Assembly: GCA_905250885.1 (NCBI GenBank)
Contig: CAJNOQ010000179.1
Coordinates: forward strand, 1-64,000
Direction of reading: 5' to 3'
Origin: Didymodactylos carnosus
Lineage: Eukaryota; Rotifera; Eurotatoria; Philodinida; Philodinidae
Length of the DNA stretch: 64,000 bases
Part shown: positions 12,024 through 25,820 of the stretch, one piece after another
Numbering within the stretch: position 1 is the stretch's first letter
Layout of the letters: every line of letters begins with the position of its first letter
Position numbers and translations under genes: made by a program
The notes under the pieces: model-generated
The model's input: the letters and a program-made list of their open reading frames with translations, nothing else
What the model was told of the DNA's origin: nothing
The model's database searches: none

Positions 12024-15000
12024 ATGGTACGTGCAGTAAGAACTGTTAAAAATATAAAAAAAAGTTGGGATTCGGATAAAGCATTGAAAAGTACCTACAC
12101 TGGTTTTATTGGTAAACATCAATTACGCGCATATTTAATTTTATGTTTTGGTTATGCTGTGATTGTATCATGGATCAATAATGCACCGAATTTTACTCGT
12201 ATGTATATCATTTTAAATTATTTGAATTAATTAAAAGTTATATATTTTTTTATACAGTTTTACCACCAAAAGATCTGAATTGCACAAAAAATAATGAAAT
12301 AAATTTACCGATACTTACTTATAATCTATCAACAACATCCTCATATGAAAATATCACAATACTTAAACAGCGCCAACGTGTACCTGAATATTCTTATAGT
12401 AGAGAATATGGTCCAACAGCTATTACCGAAGTATAAAGCCTTACACATTTTTTATATGTTGTTAATAACTAAATAATTTGTTTTAGTTCAAAATTATGTG
12501 TAACGATGTCAAAGTAAAGATTCCATATATTGCTTATATTTTGGGTTTAATAATTGGTGGATTAGTATTCGGTTATATGGCTGATTATAGTGGAAGAAAA
12601 ATGATTTTATTAGGTAGGATAAAAATGAACACTCTCAGTTGATTAGAGGATGCAAGTTAAAACATGCTGCTTTTTTATTGTAACATTTACATGTCATCTT
12701 ACTATCAATTGTATTTGTAGGTTCAATATGGACTACTGGTGTATTATCCTTATTCCAGTTATTAAGTGATGATTACACATCTTACATATTTTTTATATTT
12801 TTTGTGGGTATATTTGTTGGTTCTGTCCAAGTAATATTAGTACCGTATGTTATCGAAATGTTTCCAATTAATTCTCGAGCTATTTATGGTTTATCGCTGA
12901 GTGGTGCTGTATTCATATTTGATCTTGCTTTACCATGGTTAGCATTCTTAATTAAAAACTGGAAAATTTTACAAATTGTTATAACAATACCATTAATTGG
13001 CACAATTGTTTTGTTATGGTAAATTTTACTTTTAATATTCATCAAGAATATTTTAATATATTCTTTTTATTTTGTTTTTAAAGGTGTACAGAAGAGTCAA
13101 TATTTTGGTTTACAACACAAAAAGATTATATATCAGCTGTATTATCTCTAACAAAAATAGCCACTTATAATGGTGTAACATTTCAAAATTTATTTCCAGA
13201 AGCAAATGTTTTTTTACGTGGTAAACGTTCAAAAGCCATTCAATGTGATTTTCAACCATTATTAAGATTAGGTATGTGAAGAGAGAACAAAATAAAAGAA
13301 GAGAAATACACAGTTTTCATTTTTTTTTAAATAGAAGATATAGCCACGCTTGGAATAAAATATCCTGATTTTGATATGCTTGATTTGCGTGGATCATCAG
13401 AAAAAGATACAACAATACAACGTCTATTAAATATTATAACTGGTAATAGTTATTTCGTTTTCCGAAAATATTTATTTATTAAATGTTTTTTTAATTTCAG
13501 GACATCATTATTCTCCAACAATGTCAGCATTTTATCCAACCGACTATCTTCATTCTTCTATTTTAACAATTTATCTACTAGTATTATGTGGACTGTGGTA
13601 TGTGTCTATCATTTGTAAAATTCTATTTTTGCAGCAAAACTACGAATACTTTTGAGTTACTTCGATAATAATATTTTTTTGAATATTTTTGAAATAATAC
13701 AAATAATACATTCAATGATTTTAGTAATTTTATGTATAATTAATACATTTTTTTTACTATCGTTTTAGGCTAGTCAGTGCATTAACTGAATATAGTTTAG
13801 ATACATCGCGTTTAGCAGAAAATTTAACAGAACATTATTTTCTTAATTATTTTTATCGACAATTGATTGAGATTTCTTCATTTTTAGTTGCATTTCAACT
13901 TGTTTACAAGTGACTATATTGTAATTTCTCATACGCGTCATTATTATACGCTTTAAATTTTTAGATGTGGAAGAAGATGGCCGACGTTTTGTTTCTATTT
14001 AATTGGTGAAGTTTGTCTGTTAGGCTCTGTTATTGGAAAACTCGGTTGGTATCATCTTATTTTGACACTAAGAGACAGATAATTAAAAATAATTTTCAAT
14101 TTAGAAAGTGAATATAGTCGTGCGACATTGTTAGTAATTTATTTTACTGGAAAATTTGCAGCTAGAGGATCATTTCTTGTTGTTCTATTGTATACATGTG
14201 AAATATTTCCAACCGGTTTAAGGTACATAGTCAGTTGTAGAAATATTTTACTCTAACAAGATCTTTGCGTTTCCTATGAAAATTTTAGATGTACGACACT
14301 TGGCATCTGTTATATGTTTCGATTTATTGGTATGGCACTTGCTTCAGAAAATATCGTAAGTTTATTGTGAGTGTAAAAATTCTCGTCCTTTTTTCTATAT
14401 TTTATCTGTTGTAGGGTGGACTAAATGACTGGACGCATCGTCTAGTGTACGGTCTTTTATCACTCGTACTCGGTGCATTAGCTTTGCTTTTGCCGGAAAC
14501 AAAGAAGTTCCCATTGACACGTACCATGGTTCAGGTATAATTTTTGAAGAAGGTCGATAAGAGGTGCTCAATGATGTTGTCAGATTTGAACGAAGGTATC
14601 AGAATGCATCCATCTATCACTAAGAACGATTTGTAAGTAAAACAAGATTACTAATCAGTGGCGGTGACATATATTGGTCGATGCAAATATCATCCTTTAA
14701 AGGTCAGAAATTTTCTCTCATTCTGGCCATCAAAACCACTTCGTGAAAGAATGTTTAACAACGCACGGTAGTTTCTGATGATAGAAGAGTTTATTGTTTA
14801 CGAACTTGTCTTTTAAATGTCTCACAAAATGCTTGGCCTTGGTACGACAAGCACTCGAAAGTTCTCGGAGATATGATTTTCACTTTTTTTTCCTAAGTAA
14901 ATACACATACTGAAATTAGTGAATACATCTATCTAGCGAAAAGGAAATGAGGTCTGAAATTTGTAGACAAATGGACAACATTTTGCTAGTTTTGTCCAAA

Positions 15001-15806
15001 TTTACAACATCGTCGGATACCCTTATCGATTTTCTTGCATATTTTAATCTAAAGACTCTTAAAGTAAATTGCGTATTCTGACCTTCTAGGTTGAAGTAAT
15101 GCCATCATCAATTAGTAAAAAGTTTCGTCGACGTCGTTCTGTTCTTGTTAAACGAAATATTCGTAAAGATGGAAGTCGTGGAGGTGGTAATGACGGAAGC
15201 TCAATAGCCAGTGGTAGTGTGGCGCGTTCTGTAAGGTTTACACCGTCAAATTATGATTGCCAATCCACAATACACAGTGTGTATGAATTACATGAAGTTG
15301 AGACAGGTAGTGAAGTTGGTAGAGTACAGGGTATATTGCGACGTTCGAGTGAGCAACAACCATTAAGACATCCAATAAGTAGCTATAGAGAAGAGTATAG
15401 ACAACGTTCAATGGCTGAACCATATGGTACTCTACCTGAACAATCGGATGAAGAGGATGTTGATGATGATCGTGTGCGGATAGCTCAACATCGACTGCCA
15501 CCAGTTCGTGAAAAAATATCAGATAAAGATGAATTAGCGATAGAAGACAGAAAAAAATCAGCATCATCCACACCATCACCGTCATATTCTCAAAGAGAAG
15601 TAACTGCTCAAATTCAAAGTGGAGATGTGACCCATGGCGGTTTGGCACCGTCATCCGACGTTATAACGACAACGAACAGTGTCGCAATTGGCGGCAATGA
15701 CCATCAAGAATATGATGATAAACAACAAATTAAAGTTTATCCGACAGATGATAATCAGTATCATGCAAATTCCGAAGAAGAAAACTATTTTTCTGAACAT
15801 TTATAA
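12024..15806 (+). CDS. SLC22-type organic ion transporter with long C-tail (802 aa, 13 exons)
   Basis: A major-facilitator membrane carrier of the organic cation/anion (SLC22) family; the substrate cannot be told. Exons: 12024-12198, 12258-12430, 12487-12613, 12721-13018, 13084-13271, 13335-13442, 13501-13597, 13769-13909, 13965-14044, 14105-14222, 14289-14355, 14415-14534, 15090-15806; all GT-AG, one continuous frame. After TM1 comes an extracellular loop (about residues 59-116) with NCT, NLS and NIT glycosylation sites. Next are TEFKIMCND, the MFS motif GYMADYSGRK (145-154), EESIFWF, and YTCEIFPTGLRCTTLG. Twelve membrane segments fit. Residues from about 565 on form a 235-residue hydrophilic tail, basic at first (RRRRSVLVKR) and then acidic, absent from ordinary ~550-aa SLC22 proteins. 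The frame is also open upstream to an acceptor ending at 11979, so 14 or more extra N-terminal residues are possible. Confidence 0.88.
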
Positions 15807-18059
15807 AATACATACATATATCGTCATTCTCAGATCTGAACACAGTGAATTCTTTAAATGATAATGTGACAACAGTGATACAGTGACCTTCGTTTTTTTA
15901 TACTTTATTTTATAACGCTGTTTTGCAGCATATATTATGCTGAAATTCCTAAATGTGCAGGGAATATAAGTCAATTTTTCATCTCTTATCCAGTTAATTT
16001 CGGTTTGATAAAATGTTTCGAGAATATTTTCAGTATTACTAGATACATAGATCCGTAAAACACATTTCAGCGCTGACTGCTCTTTTAGACATATGACCGA
16101 GACATATAATCGAGTATACTCTTTCTAACAGAGTGTTCAACGTTAACTTTTTTATTGAGAAACAAATTTTAAAGCTGAGTTTGAAAGTCAGCGTTAGTGC
16201 TTATTCATCCAACTATTCTAAGACTAGATTACATTCTCCTATGAAAATGACCATATATTTAATGAATGCTTTCTACAGTATGCTTTGTAAAGAGCTTTTT
16301 CTTTAGGTACTTAAATGATATTATATGTGTATAATGGGGTTCTGAGCATTTCACGCACACCTAAATACATTCTTCGAATAATGGATTCAGTAAATTGAAT
16401 TAATAGCGAAAATGTCGTGTTTGGAACGGGTGTGGCAACTCCAACATGAAATGCTCCCTCAGAATTGAGATTTCAAGCTATTTAAAGAGAGCACAAATTT
16501 TTTTTAAAAGGTCACAGATTCTCATGAACTATACTCATCACGTAAACTTCGTACGTGAACACAGTGCTCTGAAGAAAGAGAATCCCAAAAACATGTTACT
16601 CATTAAATATGAGTTCAACATTAGTATCATTTGAATATTGAACGGGAAAACTTTTGCTCGAAAAATAGAGGTAGGCAGCTGACTGACGTAAACTTTCACT
16701 CGCATAATCAAGAAAATATCGCCAATAAGTCACCTTTTTTTAAAAGTCAAATATCTAGCGCAAAATCAATTTCGTTTAGCTATGAAATTATTTTTCAGCA
16801 AAATGTCTAAAAAATGCACGTACAATTCCACTTTCATTTATCTTTTTCATTTTTTTTCTACCTGTATAAACGTCATGTGTTTAGTGGTATTTTTTCTTAA
16901 ATCATATTTCAGCCGGAAATTTTTTATTTTCTTGGAACAATAATATTTTATTGACTTTTTATGTTAATATAACAGTTTTGAAGTATATGTTAGATATGTT
17001 ATTGCTTCATTTTCCTGTCGTATAAATAACAGCGAAATGCTCTTTCTACTTGTTGTTGTTGCTGCGGTTTAAATCAACTCAAATGTATGAAATACGGTTG
17101 AGAAAAAACAAAAATGACCCATTTCGTATAGACCACCCGTTATACATGTGATTTTGTCTCATTTTCTCATGCTTAATAATAACCGAGAGTCTCAAAATAC
17201 ACGAAGAAATTTTGCAAAATAAGATTTCGGTTAACTCGGACTATTTCACATTATGATATTGTCTCTCTACAATAAACACAACATATTTATCAGAAGTTGT
17301 TTCATACATAGTCAAGTGATAAGATTTGTACTGTCCACCATTGATAGTAACGTGTGATCCAGAAATAATGAGTCTCTCAGTATTTTAACTATAGCGTTTT
17401 CCCCTTTTATTTTAGAAACTTAATTTCCCCTTTAAAAGATGCGCTATTTCATTCTCTAGAAAACACATATTGAACATTTTTTTATATACTTTAAAAGTAG
17501 GAAAATATGGAGGAAATATTGCGAAGCTTCCATCTCAATTACTTTCCAATCCAAAAGACTATGCAAAATGGATTTATTTTGAGCATGATGCTATCTATAC
17601 ATCAGAGTGAAATCAAAGGGTATGCTATTGTGCTCCAAAGTGTGATCTTTCTTTTCGCGTATCATAGATCTGCTGTAAATGTATTTTCTTACACAAAGTG
17701 ATTTTATTATAATTCATCGGAAGAAGGGAAAATTTGACTTTTTCGCTTTCGTAGAGGAGAAGATATGATACTATTGGACTTTTTTTTTTTCAAAAGTAAT
17801 AGAAGCATTATTCTGCTTTAAAGTAAAAACCCGATCTCAACATGTTTGATCTTGCTGAGCTATAAAAAATTTCCCTAAGTGCTCCAGAGCTGCAGTTTGA
17901 ATGATAAATTCTGGAAAAATCAAAAGAAAACAAAAGGAATTCTTGCTCAACCGCTTGTAATTATGAAACGTTTTACATTTAACCGATTAATAGAGCTTTT
18001 AACGTGCTAGAAAATGGGTGTCGTCTCATCCTTTATATCGTACGATAAAAGATAAATAG
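15807..18059. other. Intergenic stretch without a recognised gene
   Basis: It begins with the presumed 3' UTR of the transporter, including a small perfect hairpin (CAGCATATATTATGCTG, 15926-15942). The rest is AT-rich with short low-complexity open frames and no recognised gene. Confidence 0.4.
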
Positions 18060-20181
18060 GTTTTTGTTGACTTGATTCTAATGGAGTTTTAGTGAGGAAA
18101 TGATTTTTGACACTTTTTCTCAGTTCATCCGAGTCTTTGACACCATGCAGAAAATCATTTAATTAACTTTACTCAGATCGCGTCTAAAGGATACACCTCT
18201 AAAACGATTAAGAGCCAATAATTTGATTAGAATATTCTTTTTTAAATTAACAGCAGTCACAGACTAAACTGAAATCTATTTTTTAACTAACATTAGGCTC
18301 ATAGTGCCGCCGGAGATAAGAATGAACATTAAAACGATTAAGAGCCACTAATTTGATTAGAATATTCTTTTTTAAATTAACAGTAGCCATAGACTGAAAA
18401 TAGATTTCAGTTTAGTCTATGGCTGCTGTTAATTTAAAAAGGGATATAGCTCTGTGTGATAAAAACGTTTTTTTTCCAAAATCTAGACTTAGAACAAGGA
18501 TAAAGCTTGATATAGCAAAAAAGACAATGAAAAACTGAGCAAAATGTTAGATGAACCTTCGTAAGGTGAGAAGAGAAAGAGTTCATTTTGAAACATCTCG
18601 TATCTATTGTCAATCAGAGAGTGCTTATCTATTTTCTCTCACGAACCAGAGAGGATGCAACTAGTCTTTGTATAGAACGCTAACTCTTGAAAAACTCGAC
18701 AATATGCTAAATAAAGTAACCTTTCATATTATTGGTCCTAGCCATTGTACCTAAAAAATTGTACCGATATCGTGTTTTTCAGTTGTATTTTTCATTATGT
18801 GAGTTTGATTCTTTTTTTCTAAAACGTTTTTCTCTTCTCCCTTCAGTAATTTTACGGGCTTTTTTGGGTGTTCTTATAGTATATACTTCGGACAATATGT
18901 AGAGACTTAGCGCAGTCAGATGAATCTTGTTTCAAATGTCGTTGAGCGGAAATCTTTTACTTCTCTTCTGTACCACATTAAGGTATTAATACAAAAAAAA
19001 AAATGTGTTCGAACCACTTTTATTGACTGATACTACTTTCTTCGTTGACTATATCTACAGAACTAAAGATTTTTTTAAAATATTGCGGGCCATGAAGAGA
19101 AGTAATTTGTTTTTCAACTTCAAGTGTTTTCAGTGTTTTTCAATTAGGGCAAGCAAAAAGGTATGATGCCTATACTGATCAACAACGATTATGTACCAAA
19201 ACTCGAACAGTATTTTCATTTCGTCAAGACTAGTTGTATCCTCTCTGGTTCATGAGAGAAAATAGATGAATATGAGCACTCTCTGATTGACAACAGATAC
19301 GAGATGTTCCAAAATGAACTCTTTCTCTTTTCACCTTACTAAGGTTCATCTAACATTCTGGTCAGTTTTTCATTGTCTTTTTTGCTATATCAAACTTTAT
19401 CCTTGTTCTAAGTCTATAGACTCAGAATCTATAGATTTTGGGAAAATATCGTTTTTATCAAGCAGAGCTATATCCTTTAGATGCGATCTGGGTAAAATTA
19501 ATTGAATGATAAATTGTATAGTTAATGCAGCTATGTGCAATGACAACATTCTTTTATGTTGTGACAATATTTCAACCTATTATGGTCATTATTAAGTCAA
19601 TACAAATAATTTTGTGATGACAATTGTAATTTGTATTGTCTTGATAATAACCATAATAGGTTGAAATATTGTCACAACATAAAAGAATGTTGTCATTGCA
19701 CATAGCTGCATTAACTATACAATTTATCTTAAAGTTGTTGCCCATTTCAAAAGAAAATATTTATCTATACATAAAGCAGCATTATGGACCAGATGTCTTA
19801 TTTTTTTATTGATCGGTTATGAAGTTACGTACAAGGAAGGAGAAGTTAGTATTAGATATACGGTTGTTGAAAACATGTCAATTGAATGGTTATATACCAA
19901 AATTCTTGAGATACAAAACAACGAACAAAAGGTCGGTTACAATTATTTGTATTGACTTGATAATAACCATAATAGGTTGAAATATTGTCACAATATAAAA
20001 GAATGTTATTATTTCACATAGCTGCATTAACTATACAATTTAGCATAAAGTTGTTGCCCATTTCAAAAGAAAATAATTAAATGATTATCTGGAAGGTGTC
20101 AAAGACTCGGATGAACTGAGAAAAAGTGTCAAAAATCATTTTCTCACTAAAACCTCATTAGAATCCAGTCAACAAAAAACA
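18060..20181. repeat. Nested foldback element (~2.1 kb)
   Basis: The outer inverted arms are about 18060-18175 and 20085-20181, sharing AGTTCATCCGAGTCTTTGAC and its complement. Inside are a second inverted pair (about 18440-18680 against 19218-19478), a direct duplication (18203-18290 and 18331-18400) that folds on itself near 18400-18440, and a third inverted pair (19510-19606 against 19628-19725). A further direct copy of the last arm lies at about 19945-20050. No open frame of transposase size is present. It looks like a foldback element grown by repeated internal duplication. Confidence 0.75.
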
Positions 20182-22170
20182 AGTGTAGATAAGTAAAAAA
20201 GAAAAAGTATCACAGGTACAAAGTATGCGGCTCATAGTCTTATCTGACATATATTTCAAAGATTAATGTTAGAGTTATATGATGTTGTTAGAACAAAACT
20301 GGATGCAGTTCGTACCCTTAAAGGACTATGGCAGTCAAGTTGACAGCTATGTGTGTTCATTATAAACAAGAAAAGTCTTCTCCTGTTATATAAAGTGCTG
20401 ATAAGTCATTGTATCATCTAAGAAGTCATACGACTATTACTTCTAAAAAAAGTTTTAACAAACGACAAGTTTTTCAAAAATTCGTTATGTGAAAACTAAG
20501 AACTTGAGTTTACACCAATATTTTATATTTCAAGAAACATTCTGAACGTTTCAGGTATATTTTCAATCACTGATAAATGAAAAACGTAGAACTTGACGTT
20601 GAGAAAAGAGGAAAAAAGATGATAAATATAGTCACCTTTCTTTTTTTTTATAATTGTATATGCATAATAGAACTTTAAAACACACGATTTAGCACATAAT
20701 TGATGGCATATATTTAATAGAGTGAACAAAAAATTAATAATATAGTTTACAAGCGACAGGGAAAACAGTAACAAGTAAGTATAAGAGTAACTTAAAAATT
20801 TATTTGCATGCTTTCATCTAGTCACATAAATACATGTATTCATCATAGAGAAAGTCCTACTAAAGACAAAAAGAAAAAAGCGTTTTCTCTTTCTAGCTTT
20901 CAATTATATTATTTGCATTTATTTATGAACAAAACTACTATTCTAATAACGAGAGAACCTTCTGAGGTATCATCCTCTGTTTTCAATGATATTGTGTCGG
21001 TTGATAGAGGATAGTGTCTGGGTAAAAATTCTAAAAGGATTTATTCTCATAGCTTCTTCCAAAAGTTATAATTTATTTTTGTTTGCTTATATAAGGAAAC
21101 ACAGTAACACTAAAAGTTTTGTATCTCGATAAAAACATCGAATTAAGAGCTCAAATTATTTTTCATAAAGCTACTTCTGGTCTATCAATATTGCAGAAAT
21201 TTTCAGACTTTCAACTTATCTACACACTGAATTATTAAGATTTTTCCTTAGCTAAAGAAACCTGTTTAACAGTACTCCATCCGCCCCCCCCCCCCATTGA
21301 CCCTCTTGCAAACTGGGGAAGCCGATGTCGGATTCGGTTGAGAAGCACGACTGAGAAGCATGACGAACAATGAGTAGGAATTTTTATTATTTTTTTTTGT
21401 GGAAGAAAGTTCGGCTGAAGTAATATCAATCAGCTGAAGAAAATATGGCAGATTATTTATTTCCTATCTCGTGTGGATCGCATGAAAATGCTTCAAAATG
21501 AAAAATCATAATCAAAAGATTCAAAAATCTCTGTCTGGCGAGAAAGAGAAAGAGTTATCAATCCATCTGTTCTAACTTATCCAAAATTTTAACGTATCTT
21601 TTTTTCTCTTCTTTGAAATTTACATTCTTTGCATTTTATTTCGTCGTAAAATGTTTTAGAAAGGTTTGACAAAAAGTAAGCGAAATACTTTAGAGGTATC
21701 CAAATAATCTCAGTTGTAGTAGAGGAAATGAACTAGAATTTGATAATCCTAATTTTTTTCTATTCGATGCATTTGTTTTCGAGTATTTACCACCTACATT
21801 ATTATAAATCCTTTATTTTTTACATTAAAGTTGAGATCTTTATTTTACAGCTTATTTTTACCGAAGTAGGTAACTGACACGTCGATGTGAGCATTGTCTA
21901 ATTTTGAGTACTCTATAAAAACTAGATGGCAGTCATGCTGTGCGAGACTTGCTAATGCGGTGGGAAGTAAAACATTCGCATTACAAGTTCTACTGCATAT
22001 TTACAATACAGCCGTGCATATAAAGATTGTACTATACTAATGGCTCATTCATAATAGCAGTCACATATATAGATAATGAAGTGAATAACATTGCATTGGA
22101 GATCGGCTGTGAAAGGAACATTGCACTAGAAAGAAAATAATTTGTGAATTTCAATGTTTTTTTGCTAGAA
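20182..22170. other. Intergenic stretch, includes a 12-bp C run
   Basis: No gene recognised. It contains an isolated run of 12 cytosines at 21284-21295 and poly-A tracts. Several short open frames begin without splice or start context. Confidence 0.4.
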
Positions 22171-22178
22171 GTAGATAC

Positions 22179-22654
22179 TAGGCATGCACTGATTACAGTT
22201 ATGACATAACCGATTATAATCGTAATCGTAAATAGCCGGTTGAACGGTTAATTAACTATTGACTCCCCATTTAAAAACCCTAAAATTTCGATTCTTCCAT
22301 ACGCAGTTTCTGATACACTTCACGAATAAATATCTTTAATTAAGATTTGCATTATCAAATACTTGAGAAAAAATCTTCTGCACATACCAGATTTACCATA
22401 CTGGCACTTGTACTTGAAAAAAAGTTTATTCTTTTGCCCCAAAAATGATAGTACAAAAAAAATTCTTTTCATCTTTATCGAAAAGATCTAGTCCTTAATA
22501 CGTTCGAATGAGCTGAAAATTTTCGTTTAGACATAAGTCGATGATGTCATCATAAATCATTTCGAGTCAGTAACAGTAGAATGAACATGTCACAACGGTT
22601 AACCGTTCGATCAACTATTTATGGTTACTGTTAACCATAATCGATGCATTCCTA
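22179..22654. mobile_element. hAT-type MITE (476 bp)
   Basis: Imperfect terminal inverted repeats: TAGGCATGCACTGATTA at the left, TAGGAATGCATCGATTA as the complement of the right end. Flanking 8-bp sequences GTAGATAC (22171-22178) and ATAGATAC (22655-22662) match at 7 of 8 positions. Subterminal GGTTAA/TTAACC and CGGTT motifs recur on both sides. It lacks a transposase frame. Confidence 0.8.
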
Positions 22655-22819
22655 ATAGATACTAAATTTTGATTCAACGGTTACATTCTTTTGAGCTTTT
22701 TGTACTGGTCGTATCAGAGTTGGAACTGCGTTTCAAAAGTTAAACACCTGGTTTGTGACCTGTTTTTCAATATAGTTTTGCCCGTTTGGCTTTTGGCTGA
22801 ACTTGCTTTTAGCGAAGTT

Positions 22820-23148
22820 TCAGTGTTTAGTATCTAATACTTTATAAATAAACTCTAAGGAATGATCATGTGTGCCTTGCAAAAGCTTTGACAGTTGTGG
22901 AATACTCTTGATCCCTAATCGACAAATTTCAATATTTTTAAAACTTTTAGTTATCGCAATGCTTGAATCATAATTTTTGATAATTCTTAATAATTCTTCA
23001 TAGTTCTCATAGTTCAAACCCGTTCTAACTTTAGGCAATATCCCTTTTTTCTTAAAATAATGTTTGCAGAGAGTAAGATTTATTCTAAAAGAAAGCTCAT
23101 TAGTATTTTTGCTCTCTACAATAATATTTATTTTTATATGGATAACGT
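22820..23148 (-). CDS. Unidentified protein fragment or terminal exon (~109 codons)
   Basis: The minus strand is open from about 23148 down to a stop at 22820-22822, and the last ~70 residues look protein-like (NYEELLRIIKNYDSSIAI, then RLGIKSIPQLSKLLQG). There is no in-frame ATG near the start, so this would be an internal-to-terminal exon; the upstream edge TTAAG could be a weak acceptor. I do not recognise the family. No further exons were found upstream on that strand, so it may be a relict of a lost gene. Confidence 0.3.
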
Positions 23149-23149
23149 C

Positions 23150-25720
23150 TTAATACTTCAAGGAAAAAAAAAGTCGTCATATTTTTTATTCGCCTGAATT
23201 TAAGTGTAGAGACATACAAAAATTACGTTGTTCAGTACGGATACGGTCAAAGTCAACTGAAAGTTACAATTGAAATCTTATTCCAGTTAAATTTTCAGTC
23301 AACAATGACATATTCGATAGTGATTATTGACACTTTGGAAAATATCAGCTGTACGAGAGGACAATAATCATTTTATCAACATAAAATAGAAGGTACCGTA
23401 CAATCATTGTCAATATTGACGCTTTTCTACAAAGTTTTCTCAAATAGAAGAGAAGAGAATTCTGATTAGAAAAAAAGGAGAGTAATTTATGTATAACTCC
23501 TAAGTAACGTAGTGGTTTTCTTCAGTCAAGTGTTACAAGAAAAAGTTAATTGTTTATTTGTTATTTTTGATTCTGTACTAGAGAAAATTTCATGAAATAA
23601 ACATTTCATGTTTGTAAAGCCAATCAATTCTTTGAGGACATAATAATTGTTTCCTTTTATTGTTATTGGTGATAAAGGAAAAAAAGATTATTGATAGGGC
23701 GAATACTTGAACTGAAATGATGATTGAAGACACAGGAAACAAGTTTCCAAAATCGAATATAAACGTAAAATTAGACACACAAATAAAAAAGAAAAGTAAT
23801 AGTAAGCATTTTTAATGATTCTAAAGTATAATAAATATAGAGTAATAATAAAACGGTCTAAAGCTTATTCATCCGTCTTATAATGCATGATCTCAAGATA
23901 AGAGATATACATAATTAAATTGTACGAGTTAGAATATTATCAAAAAGTTCTTGTAAAAAAATGGAACTTTTCAAGATATTCAATGATGATATATTTTCAG
24001 GATGTGAGGGTGTTATATTAAATGAGCAAAACGAATATTAAAAAATAGCAGTGTCATTATTACCTACTAGTTTTTCTTCATTATGTTGACATTATAGAAC
24101 AAATTTATAGTGAACGTTTCGTTTCACCTTCAAACAGTTTATCCTGGAAATAAAAGTATAGGAAAACAACTTAATCGCATGGCTAAAAGAACCACTAAAA
24201 GAAGAGATAATCTCTGTAAATGGTTTCAGGGATTTACAAAATAATTAATATGATGTAGAGAATAAAAAATAATCATATGTAGAAAGAAGCTTCTTAAAGG
24301 ATAAATTCCAGTGTCAAATCCAGGAGTGATGGAGACCATATCCTCTAAAAAAAAATATTTCTCTCATTTTGCTCATCAAATCAAATTAATCAGCAGGCAA
24401 TTGCACTGAATGCTATACAGTCATAAACTATTTGAATTTATTAATTGTTAAAGATAAGAATAATGCATAATGATCACACTTTTCCTATAATGGTAGTGTT
24501 TGCCGTGTCTAAACAAATAATATGAGTGTTTTCATCTATACTATTATATTGATGATAAAAAAAATGAAAAGAAAAAAACGTATATGTTACATGAATCAAA
24601 AACAAAAAAAACGAGAGAAAAGAAGCAAAACTAGAAGAAAAGATGAAAACCAAGCGTTTTTCAGAATTATGTGCTGTTTTTTGTTATTTTGATCACACAT
24701 AGATAGAACTAAATATGCAGTTGTTGTAAAAAATATTCATTCATTCTTCTGTTTTTATTCACTTTCATCATCGATTCAAGTATATCTACATATCAATTTG
24801 TTCTTTCTTGTATTCATCTCATCGACGTGGAACAATTATGATATTTTAAATAAGTTGTTAATAAGGTGCTATTATCTATGCTATATTTCATTTATTTTAT
24901 GGAAAAACAATATTAAAACTTTTCTTTCTTACTTGTTAATTAGTACATGTAGTACATTTCTTCGTTTCTTCGTCATAACTTGAAACTCTAACATTGAGAA
25001 TAAACAGGATCAACTACTGTTACATTTTCCATAAATTTGATTGAATCAACGTGCTGTGACTGACCCTCACAAAGAAAATGATTAGTAGTATATTGAATGA
25101 TACTAATCATAAAGCTATTTTTAGTCAATGTTCTTATTTCATTCCCTTTCCCTCCCCCTCCATCTAGCTTCTTTTGAAAAAAAATCGACAAAGCACATTC
25201 AACTGAAAGCTTTCTATTTTCTGACATGCAGGAATCTTTTTTTCTTATGTGTCTTTCGACTATAATAATATTTTTGAAGTTAATGTTTTTTTTATATCAC
25301 TGACATTTTTCAGTTCTGAGAAAAAAATAGAGTATGAGTGTATATCACTCAAAAGTTATCTATATTGACGTCCAATTAAGTATTTTATTTTTTGTAATAA
25401 GTGGGTAATGAACTCTTATGAAGAAGACATAACTTTTATAGAAGTTTTTTTATCAATTTTGAGTTTTTATATATAAAAATGTTAATATTTTCTAACCATA
25501 TATTAACACTATTTTAATTTATCCGATTTCTTGAACAATACTTGAACGATCCAAACAGTCTAGAAGGAGTAAATCTGATTTTTGAAATTGATCTCTACAA
25601 AAGTTTATTTTCTATGTAAACAGTCTTTTATGTAAAAAAACACAATCTCTCGATTTATTAGTTCAAACGAGTAATATTTAATGATTTCATATATGATTAT
25701 AGAATTTTATTATTTGTTTT
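23150..25720. other. Intergenic stretch without a recognised gene
   Basis: AT-rich sequence with homopurine/homopyrimidine tracts and short open frames of biased composition. The 3' part is presumably the promoter region of the ZnT-like gene. Confidence 0.4.
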
Positions 25721-25820
25721 AGCTTAAAGATATCAATAGATAATTGTGCACAAAAAAAAAACATGAGATGATAATATCAAATTTGAAAAGACTAATCACA
25801 TGAAACTAAATTCAAGCTAA

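Noticed and set aside
15238-15654. 138-codon open frame on the minus strand
   Set aside because: It lies wholly opposite the last exon of the SLC22-like gene and has no independent support.
23590-23778. Open frame with hydrophobic residues on the minus strand
   Set aside because: Composition is typical of AT-rich noncoding DNA, with no splice or start context.
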